NCBI GenBank assembly: GCA_919901745.1
Contig: CAKKPP010000012.1
Location: 87,457-135,682 of the forward strand
DNA from: Chloroflexota bacterium
Lineage (GTDB): Bacteria; Chloroflexota; Limnocylindria; Limnocylindrales; CSP1-4
Length of the DNA: 48,226 bases
Reading direction: 5' to 3'
Shown here: in pieces, positions 9,400 through 17,180 of the stretch
Position numbering within the stretch: position 1 is the stretch's first letter
How the letters are laid out: every line of letters begins with the position of its first letter
Translations under genes and position numbers: made by a program
The notes under the pieces: model-generated
Database searches by the model: none
The model's input: only the letters and a program-made list of their open reading frames with translations
Told to the model about the DNA's origin: nothing

Positions 9400-11007
9400 A
9401 TGACGCCGGATCCGACGCGTCTGCATGCCCACGAGCTTGCGCGTTCGCTGCGCGCCGGCGAGGTGACCGCCCGTGAGCTGGCCGCCGCTCACCTCGACCT
9501 CGCCGAGCGCCAGAATCGCGCGCTGAACGCGTGGCTGTCGATCGATCGTGACCGTGCGCTCGGTGACGCGGACGGAGCCGACCGCCGTCTTGCTGACGCG
9601 CGAGCGAAGGGGCCGGAGGCCGTCAACGCGCTCCATCCGTTGCTCGGCGTACCCGTTGCGCTCAAGGACCTGGTCTCCCTGCGCGGCGGCCAGTGCACAG
9701 CGGGGTCGCGGATCCTCGAGGGCTACCGGGCTCCGTTCGACGCCCACATCACCGAGCGGTTGCGCGATGTCGGGGCCGTCATCCTCGGCAAGACCAACAT
9801 GGACGAGTTTGCGATGGGCTCGTCCACGGAGCACTCCGCGTTTGGTCCAACCGCCAATCCGTGGGCGCTGGACCGCGTGCCGGGAGGAAGCTCCGGCGGA
9901 TCGGCGACGGCCGTGGCGGCCTTTCACACGCCGCTCTCGATCGGCACCGATACCGGGGGATCCATCCGCCAGCCCGCGGCGCTCACCGGAATCGTCGGGA
10001 TGAAGCCGACGTACGGGAGGGTGAGCCGCTACGGGATCGTGGCGTTTGCCAGTTCACTCGACCAGATCGGCCCGTTCGCCCGCGACGCCCGCGACGCCGC
10101 CGTGCTTCTCCATGCCATCGCCGGCCGCGACGAGCGGGACTCCACCTCGGCGCCCGTTCCGGTGCCGGACGAGTTGCTCCACCTGCCGGCAGGCGATGAC
10201 GAGGCCGCGGCGTGGCTGCGCGGCCGGCGCCTGGGCCTGCCGCGGGAGTACTTCGTGGCCGGCATGGAGCCGGGCGTCGAGGCCCGGGTGCGCGAGTCCG
10301 TGGCGTCGCTGGAGTCCGCCGGAGCCATCGTCGAGGAAGTCAGCCTTCCTCACACGGATTACGGTCTTGCGACGTACTACATCGTCGCCCCGGCCGAGGC
10401 GTCGGCCAACCTTGCCCGCTACGACGGGATCCGGTTCGGGCCGAGGCTCGGTGACGGCGACGTGCTCGGGAACTACCTGGCGACCCGCGGCCGGGGGTTC
10501 GGCGCCGAGGTGAAGCGCCGGATCATGCTCGGCACCTACGCGCTCTCCGCCGGCTACTACGACGCGTACTACCTGAAGGCCCAGAAGGTGCGGACGCTCA
10601 TCAAGGCGGACTTTGACGCACTCTGGGCGCAGGGGTTCGATGCCCTGGTCGCGCCGACGTCGCCGACGGTGGCCTTTCCGATGGGCGCGCGCATGGACGA
10701 TCCGGTCGCGATGTACCTCTCGGATGCGTGCACGCTCCCCGTCAACATGGCCGGTCTCCCCGGGATCAGCGTCCCGGCCGGGCTGTCCGACGGCCTGCCG
10801 GTGGGCCTCCAGTTCATCGGCGCACCGTGGTCCGAGCCGACGTTGTTCCGCCTCGCGCGGGCGCACGAGGCGATCACGGCCGATGCCGCGTGGCGCGGCC
10901 TCGAGCCGACCGATCTCGGCCTGGCGGACGACCCGGCGACGCCGGCTCCCGCCGAACGGCTGGCCGCGGCCCGCACGGCGCTCTCCGACCCGGCGCTCGC
11001 CCGATGA
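9400..11007 (+). CDS. gatA: Asp/Glu-tRNA(Asn/Gln) amidotransferase subunit GatA
   Basis: 535 residues, slightly longer than the usual 480-490. The extra length comes from an insert around residues 190-210 and a C-terminal tail. It is the glutaminase subunit, releasing ammonia through a Ser-cis-Ser-Lys triad: K89 in ALKDL, the GGSSGGSATAVAA loop near residue 164-176, and nucleophile S188 in GTDTGGSIRQPA. KPTYGRVSRYGIVAFASSLDQIGP is nearly invariant in GatA. Its stop overlaps the next gene's ATG by 4 bases (ATGA), so the aminotransferase is translationally coupled to it. Confidence 0.96.
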   Translation: MTPDPTRLHAHELARSLRAGEVTARELAAAHLDLAERQNRALNAWLSIDRDRALGDADGADRRLADARAKGPEAVNALHPLLGVPVALKDLVSLRGGQCTAGSRILEGYRAPFDAHITERLRDVGAVILGKTNMDEFAMGSSTEHSAFGPTANPWALDRVPGGSSGGSATAVAAFHTPLSIGTDTGGSIRQPAALTGIVGMKPTYGRVSRYGIVAFASSLDQIGPFARDARDAAVLLHAIAGRDERDSTSAPVPVPDELLHLPAGDDEAAAWLRGRRLGLPREYFVAGMEPGVEARVRESVASLESAGAIVEEVSLPHTDYGLATYYIVAPAEASANLARYDGIRFGPRLGDGDVLGNYLATRGRGFGAEVKRRIMLGTYALSAGYYDAYYLKAQKVRTLIKADFDALWAQGFDALVAPTSPTVAFPMGARMDDPVAMYLSDACTLPVNMAGLPGISVPAGLSDGLPVGLQFIGAPWSEPTLFRLARAHEAITADAAWRGLEPTDLGLADDPATPAPAERLAAARTALSDPALAR

Positions 11008-12212
11008 CGACGACGCACGCACGCCCACCGCTCGCCGAGCGGGCGCTCAGCGCCCGGGTCCGCGCCGTCCCACCGTCGGGCATTCGCAGGTTCTTCGACA
11101 TCCTGGCCACCATGGACGACGTCATCAGCCTCGGGGTGGGGGAGCCGGACTTCGATACACCTCGCGGGATCGTCGAGGCCGGGGTCGAAAGCCTGCGCGA
11201 GGGTCGCACCCACTACACGTCGAACTACGGCACGATCGAGCTGCGGCGGGCGCTCGCCGAGCATCTCCAGCGCCGCTACGGGGTTCACTATGACCCGGCG
11301 ACGGAGCTGCTGATCACCGTGGGCGCCTCGGAGGCCGTCGACCTTGCGCTGCGCGCAACGTGCGACCCCGGCGACGAGGTCCTCCTGCACGAACCGTCGT
11401 ACGTGGCGTACATCCCGGCGGTTGTGTTCGCGGGCGGGGAGCCGCGGATGATCGCGACTCGCTTCGAGGACGGCTTCGCCCTGGATCCGGCCGCGGTCGA
11501 GGCGACGATCACGCCGCGGACCAAGGCGTTGTTCCTCGGCTACCCGTGCAACCCGACGGGCGCCGTCCTGCCCGACGCCGTCCTAGACGAACTGGCCGCG
11601 ATCGCCGTCCGCCACGATCTGCTCGTCTACAGCGACGAGATCTACGACCGCCTCGTCTACGGGACGTACCGCCACCGGGCCATGAGCGCCCTGCCCGGGA
11701 TGCGCGAGCGGACGATCCTCATGGGCGGTTTCTCCAAGGCGTACGCGATGACCGGCTGGCGGGTCGGGTACCTGGCGGCTCCGGCTGCGATTCTCGAAGG
11801 GATCGTCAAGGTCCACCAGTACGGGATCATGTCGGCGCCGACGATGGCCCAGGATGCGGCGCTGGCGGCGCTGCGCGACGGCGAGGCGGACGTCGAGCGG
11901 ATGCGCGCCGAGTACGACCGACGCCGCCGGCTGGTCGTCGACGGGTTCAATGCCATGGGTCTCGACACGTTCGAGCCGCGCGGAGCGTTCTACGCCTTTC
12001 CCAGGATCACGTCCACCGGCCTGTCATCGGAAGCGTTCGCCGAGGGCCTGCTGCGCGAGGAGCGCGTGGCGGTGGTACCGGGCTCGGCGTTCGGGCCCTC
12101 GGGCGAGGGTCACATCCGGGCCTGCTATGCGACGTCGTACGAACAACTCGAGGAAGCGCTCCGGCGGATCGGGCGGTTCGTCACGCGGGCGCGACCGGAG
12201 ACGGGAGCGTGA
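11004..12212 (+). CDS. Class I/II PLP-dependent aminotransferase inside the gat operon
   Basis: 402 residues, aspartate/aromatic aminotransferase fold type I. ISLGVGEPDFDTP near residue 40 and YPCNPTGAV near 180 are family motifs. SDEIYDRLVY follows, and K245 in GGFSKAYAMTGWRVGYL is the PLP lysine, with a terminal Arg contact expected in the last 40 residues. It transfers an amino group between an amino acid (Asp, aromatic or Ala) and 2-oxoglutarate; the exact substrate is not readable. It overlaps gatA by 4 bases and gatB by 4 bases, so it sits between two subunits of the tRNA amidotransferase in one coupled operon. It could help keep glutamate or aspartate available, but may simply be housed there. 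Confidence 0.92.
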   Translation: MTTTHARPPLAERALSARVRAVPPSGIRRFFDILATMDDVISLGVGEPDFDTPRGIVEAGVESLREGRTHYTSNYGTIELRRALAEHLQRRYGVHYDPATELLITVGASEAVDLALRATCDPGDEVLLHEPSYVAYIPAVVFAGGEPRMIATRFEDGFALDPAAVEATITPRTKALFLGYPCNPTGAVLPDAVLDELAAIAVRHDLLVYSDEIYDRLVYGTYRHRAMSALPGMRERTILMGGFSKAYAMTGWRVGYLAAPAAILEGIVKVHQYGIMSAPTMAQDAALAALRDGEADVERMRAEYDRRRRLVVDGFNAMGLDTFEPRGAFYAFPRITSTGLSSEAFAEGLLREERVAVVPGSAFGPSGEGHIRACYATSYEQLEEALRRIGRFVTRARPETGA

Positions 12213-13738
12213 CCACGGCGCGGGGAGCGGGCGTGGCACCGGGAGCGGGTTCGACCTCGGCCCTCGACCGCTACGAAGCCGTCATCGGGATCGAGGTTCA
12301 CTGCCAGCTCAGAACCGCCTCGAAGATGTTCTGCGGCTGCTCGACGGACTATGACGGAGCCCCGCCCAACAGCCACGTCTGCCCGGTCTGCCTGGGCCTT
12401 CCGGGGACCCTGCCGACGATCAATCGACGCGCGGTCGAGCACGTCCTCGCGACGGGTGCGGCCATCGGTGGCACGACGCCGGAGGCCACCCGCTGGGATC
12501 GCAAGAACTACTTCTATCCCGACCTTCCCAAGGGCTACCAGATCAGCCAGTTCGACCTCCCGCTCGTGTCGGCCGGCTCGCTGACCTTCGACACGTCGGA
12601 CGGTCCCGCGACCGTCCAGATCCGCCGGGCGCACCTCGAGGAAGACACGGCGAAGCTGGTCCACGCCACGACCACCGAGGGACGTCGCGTGAGCCTGGTC
12701 GACTTCAACCGATCCGGAGCCCCCCTCATGGAGATCGTGACCGAGCCGGATCTGCGAACCGGGGAGCAGGCCCGTCGCTACGCCGAGGAACTGCAGCTGC
12801 TGCTCCGCTCGATCGGGGTGTCGGATGCCGACATGGAGCGCGGTCAGCTGCGCGTCGAGGCCAACGTGTCGCTCCGGCCGCGGGGCACGGAGCCCTTCGG
12901 GATCCGCACGGAAGTCAAGAACATGAACTCCTTCCGCGCCGTCGAGCGAGCGATCGCCTTCGAAGTCGAGCGGCAGGCTCGTGCGCTCGACGCAGGGGAG
13001 ACGCTCGCCCAGGAGACCCGCGGCTGGTCCGACGATCGCGGTGAGACCTATGTCATGCGCTCCAAGGAAGACTCCCACGACTACCGCTACTTCCCGGAGC
13101 CGGATCTGCCGCCCCTCCGGGTGGAGCCGGCGTGGCTGGCCGAGATCCGGAGGCGGCTCCCGGAGCTTCCGGCCGCGCGCCGGGCCCGGTATCGCGAGGC
13201 GCTCGGATTGTCGGCCTACGACGCCGAGGTCCTCGTCTCCGACCCGGACGCGGCCACGCTCTTCGAGGCGACGCTCGCCGCGGACGCGAGGCTCGACGCG
13301 ACCCTCGACGCGAAGGCGGTCGCGAACTGGGTCACCGGGGAATACCTCCGCCTGCGCAACGCCGCGGAAGGCCCCATCTCGGTCGGGCCCGGCGATCTCG
13401 CGCACATCGTCGGGCAGGTCGCCGGTGGCACGATCTCGGGGGCCAACGGCAAGGACGTCCTCGCCGAGCACGTTGCCACGGGACGCCCGGCGGGCGAGAT
13501 CATCGCCGCCCGCGGGTTTCACCAGATCTCGGACGCGTCCGAGATCGACCGGGTCGTCGACGAGGTGCTCGCGGCGAACCCGGCGGCGGTTGCCGACTAC
13601 GCTGCCGGCAAGGCGCAGGCCGTGGGGTTCCTCGTCGGTCAGGTCATGAAGGCCACGCGCGGCCAGGCCCGGGCCGAGCTTGTCCAGTCGACGTTGAGGG
13701 CGCGCCTGGACGTCCCCGGCGACAAGGTCGGCGGTTGA
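12209..13738 (+). CDS. gatB: Asp/Glu-tRNA(Asn/Gln) amidotransferase subunit GatB
   Basis: 509 residues from GTG 12209, which overlaps the aminotransferase stop (GTGA). An in-frame GTG at 12233 would trim an Ala/Gly-rich extension. GatB binds the charged tRNA and activates its carboxylate with ATP. IGIEVHCQL, a four-Cys zinc site (FCGCS...CPVCLGLPGTLP), NYFYPDLPKGYQISQ and EVKNMNSFRAVERAI are all diagnostic. The last 150 residues are the helical and YqeY-like tail ending in RGQARAELVQSTLRARL. A small membrane protein starts 2 bases after the stop. Confidence 0.96.
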   Translation: MTTARGAGVAPGAGSTSALDRYEAVIGIEVHCQLRTASKMFCGCSTDYDGAPPNSHVCPVCLGLPGTLPTINRRAVEHVLATGAAIGGTTPEATRWDRKNYFYPDLPKGYQISQFDLPLVSAGSLTFDTSDGPATVQIRRAHLEEDTAKLVHATTTEGRRVSLVDFNRSGAPLMEIVTEPDLRTGEQARRYAEELQLLLRSIGVSDADMERGQLRVEANVSLRPRGTEPFGIRTEVKNMNSFRAVERAIAFEVERQARALDAGETLAQETRGWSDDRGETYVMRSKEDSHDYRYFPEPDLPPLRVEPAWLAEIRRRLPELPAARRARYREALGLSAYDAEVLVSDPDAATLFEATLAADARLDATLDAKAVANWVTGEYLRLRNAAEGPISVGPGDLAHIVGQVAGGTISGANGKDVLAEHVATGRPAGEIIAARGFHQISDASEIDRVVDEVLAANPAAVADYAAGKAQAVGFLVGQVMKATRGQARAELVQSTLRARLDVPGDKVGG

Positions 13739-13740
13739 CG

Positions 13741-14016
13741 ATGGGTGCCATCAACCTCGTCCTGATCGTGAGCGGCGTCGCCCTCATCGCGTTCGGCTAT
13801 CAGCGGGCGCGGGGGCCGTGGTCGCGCTACCAGGCGCTCCGCGAGGAAGACCGCAACGTCGCCCGCTACGAGGCATGGCGGGGCGGCGCGCGCGACACCT
13901 CTACATCGGGTGCCTCCATCGCCATGGCCATCCTTCGTCGTCGGGCCCAGGTTGGTGCCGCCATCGCGATCGTGGGCTTCGTCCTCGTGTTCGCGGGGTT
14001 CGCAGTCCCCGGCTGA
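13741..14016 (+). CDS. Small two-helix membrane protein
   Basis: 91 residues. A hydrophobic helix at residues 4-20 (INLVLIVSGVALIAFGY) is followed by a basic, charged loop (RARGPWSRYQALREEDRNVARYEAWRG) and a second helix at about 72-90 (AAIAIVGFVLVFAGFAV). This gives a hairpin with a cytoplasmic or periplasmic loop of about 45 residues. No family is recognised. ATG 13741 is 2 bases after the gatB stop, so it is the last gene of the gat operon. The function is unknown. Confidence 0.75.
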   Translation: MGAINLVLIVSGVALIAFGYQRARGPWSRYQALREEDRNVARYEAWRGGARDTSTSGASIAMAILRRRAQVGAAIAIVGFVLVFAGFAVPG

Positions 14017-14080
14017 CGCCGCCTGCATCCGGCGGTGCGTCCCGCGTCCGTGTCGCCGGGGGGTAGCACGCGGTTCGTCC

Positions 14081-14209
14081 CGGTGCACGCCGGGGCGTGC
14101 AACCGCGGCAGGATCGACGACCCGGTTCCTGCCGTGGGCCGACGGCCGTACGCGGCCGACGCACGTGGGCCGGCGACACGGTCCCGGTGCACACACATGC
14201 GTGCATGTG
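14081..14209. ncRNA. Cluster of four stem-loops in a gene-free stretch (candidate structured RNA or bidirectional terminator)
   Basis: The 378 bases 14017-14394 between convergent genes hold no convincing gene. Within them are perfect inverted repeats: TGCACGCC/GGCGTGCA (14084-14101, loop 2), CGGCAGGA/TCCTGCCG (14106-14134, loop 13), CGGCCG/CGGCCG (14143-14158, loop TACG) and CACATGC/GCATGTG (14194-14209). I do not recognise a known RNA family, and none has a following T-run. Random GC-rich pairing is a real alternative. Confidence 0.3.
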
Positions 14210-14374
14210 GGTCAGACACGCACACTCCGAGGTGCAGCCGGCGCGTTCGCGTCGTCCGGTGGCGCAGCAGTCGGTGACGAGCCGCGCGCTCGACGTCGCG
14301 GTTGCACACGGGGCAGTGCAGCGACTCGCCGTGGGGCTCCGCGTGAGGCTTCGGCGCGGAGCTCGGCAGCGCGG

Positions 14375-14409
14375 GCTCAGCCCCGGACCAGCGCTCAGCC
14401 CCGGACCAG
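14375..14409. repeat. 18-bp-period duplication spanning the stop of the CoA-binding gene
   Basis: GCTCAGCCCCGGACCAG occurs at 14375-14391 and 14393-14409. The right copy contains the last codons and TGA of the minus-strand gene; the left copy lies just beyond its stop. It looks like a recent slip duplication. Confidence 0.8.
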
Positions 14410-14880
14410 GGCCCGGTGATCGATCGCGGTGCAGCGGTCCATGGCGACCAGGAGTCCCGCCTCGGCGGCCACCGCGGCAGCCTCCCAGTTCACGACGCCG
14501 AGCTGGAGCCACAGGCAGCGTGCGCCAACCGCCACCGCTTCGCGAGCGTGCTCGAGGCAGAGCTCCGAGCGCCGGAACACGTCGACAATGTCAAACGGGC
14601 CGGTCGCGTCCACCGCCTCGCCCAGCGTCCGGAACGCGGGAATCCCCAGCACCGACCGCTCGCGCGGATTGACGGGCACGCACTCGTAGCCCTGGTGGAC
14701 GAGATAGCGGAACACCGTGAACGAGGGCCGATCCGGTCGCGATGAGCACCCGACGACGGCGATCCGCCGGGCTGCCCGCAGAACGTCGGCAACGCCCGTG
14801 TCGTCGAGGACCGCGACCGGGCCGCGGCCCTCCTGCAGATCGAGAACGTCGCGTGCGCGAGCTCGCTCCTCGGCCGTCAT
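14395..14880 (-). CDS. CoA-binding protein (YccU/CoA_binding_2 family)
   Basis: 161 residues with a Rossmann-like CoA-binding fold. RRIAVVGCSSRPDRPSF near residue 38 is the nucleotide-binding turn, followed by YLVHQGYECVPVNPRE, IPAFRTLGEA, DIVDVFRRSE and GARCLWLQLGVVN, the usual order in this family. A Cys in DRCTAIDHR near residue 150 matches the conserved MDRC end. Relatives bind CoA but their role is not established. It lies 15 bases downstream of the last permease gene on the same strand, so it is probably the tail of the ABC operon. Confidence 0.88.
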   Translation of the reverse strand: MTAEERARARDVLDLQEGRGPVAVLDDTGVADVLRAARRIAVVGCSSRPDRPSFTVFRYLVHQGYECVPVNPRERSVLGIPAFRTLGEAVDATGPFDIVDVFRRSELCLEHAREAVAVGARCLWLQLGVVNWEAAAVAAEAGLLVAMDRCTAIDHRALVRG

Positions 14881-14895
14881 GCCCTGGCCGGCCGG

Positions 14896-15975
14896 CTAGT
14901 GCCGGCGCTCTCGCTCGTAGGGCTGGCCCACCGCCGCGGGTGCCGTGCTCCGGCCGACAAAACCGGCCAGGACGACGATCGTGATCAGGTAGGGCAGGGC
15001 ACCATACACCTGGAGCGGGATGCCGATCATGATCTCGCCGAGCTGGCCCGGGGGCGGCACGAACCGGATGGACCGCTCGAGCGCCTCGGACGCCGTGAAC
15101 AGGATCGCTGCGCCGAACGCGCCCAGCGGGGTCCAGCGACCGAAGATCAGCGCCGCGAGGGCGATGAATCCGCGCCCGACGGTCATGTTGTTCTGGAATG
15201 ACCCGGCCGACTCGAGGGCCAGCGAGGCCCCGGCGAGCCCGGCGAAGATCCCGCCCAGGATCACGTTCCGGTAGCGCAGCCGGATGACGTCGATCCCGAC
15301 CGTTTCGGCCGCCTTGGGGTGCTCGCCGACGGCTCGGGTGCGCAGCCCCCAGCGGGAGCGGAAGAGGAGGATCTGCATGGCGATCACCAGGACGATGATC
15401 GAGAGCGTGATCGGGCGCTGGTTGAGGATCGCGTTGATGAACCATCCGATCACCGGCAGCTCCACGATGTCCGCGGGGACGATGAACGGCTGGAACGTCC
15501 CCGCATTCGGCGGCGATGCCTTCGAGAGGATCTGGTTCAGGTAGCTGGTCAGGCCGAGGGCGGTGATGTTGATGATGGTGCCGCTGATGATCTGGTCCGT
15601 CCTGATCGTGATCGTCAGCCAGGCGTGCAGGCTGGAAACGAGCATCCCGGCGATCATCGCCGCCAGGACCCCGACGATCAGCGGGGTGCTTGCCCCGAAC
15701 GGCGCGTCGCCACCGACCGTGGCCCCCGACGCGACCATCAGGGACGCCGCATAGGCCGACACGAATGCCGACGTCAGCATCATCCCCTCGATCCCGATGT
15801 TGACGATGCCCGACCGCTCGTTCATGAGTCCGCACAGCGACCCGAGGGCGATCGGGGCGGCAGCGAACAGGAAGATCGGACCGGTCGTCGGCAGGATCGA
15901 GATGACGTAACCCCCGAACTGGAACAGCAGTCCCAGGAGCGGGATGTCGTACAGGAACATGACCAGCGCGTCCAT
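14896..15975 (-). CDS. ABC transporter permease, BMP-family nucleoside importer, second membrane subunit (NupQ/YufQ-like)
   Basis: 359 residues, about nine or ten hydrophobic helices (BPD_transp_2 fold). MNERSGIVNIGIEGMMLTSAF at residues 51-71 is the hallmark of the shorter permease in this family, and the GSLCGLMNER and EHPKAAETVGIDV loops match it. ATG 15975 shares one base with the stop of the other permease gene (TGATG), giving strict coupling. The pair forms the membrane channel for nucleosides or related purine and pyrimidine compounds; the substrate is inferred from the family. Confidence 0.92.
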   Translation of the reverse strand: MDALVMFLYDIPLLGLLFQFGGYVISILPTTGPIFLFAAAPIALGSLCGLMNERSGIVNIGIEGMMLTSAFVSAYAASLMVASGATVGGDAPFGASTPLIVGVLAAMIAGMLVSSLHAWLTITIRTDQIISGTIINITALGLTSYLNQILSKASPPNAGTFQPFIVPADIVELPVIGWFINAILNQRPITLSIIVLVIAMQILLFRSRWGLRTRAVGEHPKAAETVGIDVIRLRYRNVILGGIFAGLAGASLALESAGSFQNNMTVGRGFIALAALIFGRWTPLGAFGAAILFTASEALERSIRFVPPPGQLGEIMIGIPLQVYGALPYLITIVVLAGFVGRSTAPAAVGQPYERERRH

Positions 15976-17180
15976 CAGGCGGACCGCTCGCCGTAGGACC
16001 GGGTGACCGTTGCGAGTTCCTCGAGCCCGACGCGCGCTTCGCGAATCCTGAACAGCCGCCGGACGATGATCTCGGCCGCGAGGAACAGCAGGATGAGGCC
16101 CTGGATCACGTCCACGATCTCGACCGGAATGCCGGCCTGGATCTGCATCTGCCCGGCACCGGCCTTCATCATGCCCAACAGCAGGGCGGAAAACAGGATC
16201 CCAACCGGGTTGGCACGTCCGAGGAGGGCAACGGTGATGGCGTCAAAGCCGACATTGGTGGCATACGGCGCGGTCAGGTGCCCCACCCGGCCGAGGATCT
16301 CACCGGAACCCGCGAGCCCTGCCAGCATCCCGCACAGGGCCATCGTGAGGGCGATCAGGCGGCGTGGGCGCATCCCGGCGAAGCGGGCGGCGTCCGGGTT
16401 GGCGCCCACGGTCCTGATCTCGAAGCCCAGCTTGGCCCGCCACAGGAGCCACCAGATGATCGGTACCGCGAGCAGCGCGAAGAAGATGCCGACGTGCCCG
16501 TTGCGCCCGAACAGGACGATCAGTTCGGCGTTCCCCACGTCCAGGGTCTGCGCAAACGGCGACCGCGGGGCGCGCAGCGGACCCGACACGAAGTACGAGC
16601 TGATCGAGATCGCGACGAAGTTCAGCATGATCGTCGTCACGACCTCGTGGGCGCCGGTCAATGCCTTCAGGGCGCCGGGGATGAACCCGTAAACGAGGCC
16701 GCCGAAGGCGCCGGCCGCGACCGCGAGAGAGACCGCCACGAGCGCAGGCTGATCGCGGAGCTGCCCGCCGACGTACGCGGCGGCGAGGGCTCCCATGAGG
16801 AACTGGCCCTGCGCGCCGATGTTGAACAGGCCGGCCTTGAAGCCGACACCGACGGCCAGACCGGCGAGGACCAGCGGCGTTGCCTGGACCATCGTTTCGA
16901 CGATCCCGTTGAACGATCCCAGGCCACCCGAGATCATCGCCCAGTAGGCCACGAGCGGCAGGGTCGGGTCGATCTCGACACCGATGAACACCTGGGACGC
17001 GAGGATGACGATCGAGCCGACGAGCATCGCAAGGATGACCGCGCCGAGCGGGACCACCACGAGCGCCCATGCGCGGCGCAGCGCCGAGGCGGCTCGAGCG
17101 CCGTCGGCAGCCTCCACCGCCTCGGCCTCCTCGGCCGGCGGCACCGGTTGGTTCGTGGGTTCCCCGGCGGGCCCGGTCAT
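15975..17180 (-). CDS. ABC transporter permease, BMP-family nucleoside importer, first membrane subunit (NupP/YufP-like)
   Basis: 401 residues. An acidic cytoplasmic N-terminus (residues 1-35, EEAEAVEAADG) is followed by about ten helices. GVGFKAGLFNIGAQGQFLMGALAA (about 100-123) and GAHEVVTTIMLNFVAI are the family markers, the second being the EAA-like loop touching the ATPase. ANPDAARFAGM also fits. ATG 17180 overlaps the ATPase stop by 4 bases. It partners the adjacent shorter permease. Confidence 0.92.
   Translation of the reverse strand: MTGPAGEPTNQPVPPAEEAEAVEAADGARAASALRRAWALVVVPLGAVILAMLVGSIVILASQVFIGVEIDPTLPLVAYWAMISGGLGSFNGIVETMVQATPLVLAGLAVGVGFKAGLFNIGAQGQFLMGALAAAYVGGQLRDQPALVAVSLAVAAGAFGGLVYGFIPGALKALTGAHEVVTTIMLNFVAISISSYFVSGPLRAPRSPFAQTLDVGNAELIVLFGRNGHVGIFFALLAVPIIWWLLWRAKLGFEIRTVGANPDAARFAGMRPRRLIALTMALCGMLAGLAGSGEILGRVGHLTAPYATNVGFDAITVALLGRANPVGILFSALLLGMMKAGAGQMQIQAGIPVEIVDVIQGLILLFLAAEIIVRRLFRIREARVGLEELATVTRSYGERSA

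Noticed and set aside
14290-14335. Minus-strand CPVC...H...H zinc-finger-like segment
   Set aside because: No ATG, GTG or TTG opens the frame close upstream before the CoA-binding gene, and coding bias fades quickly, so it may be chance or a remnant.
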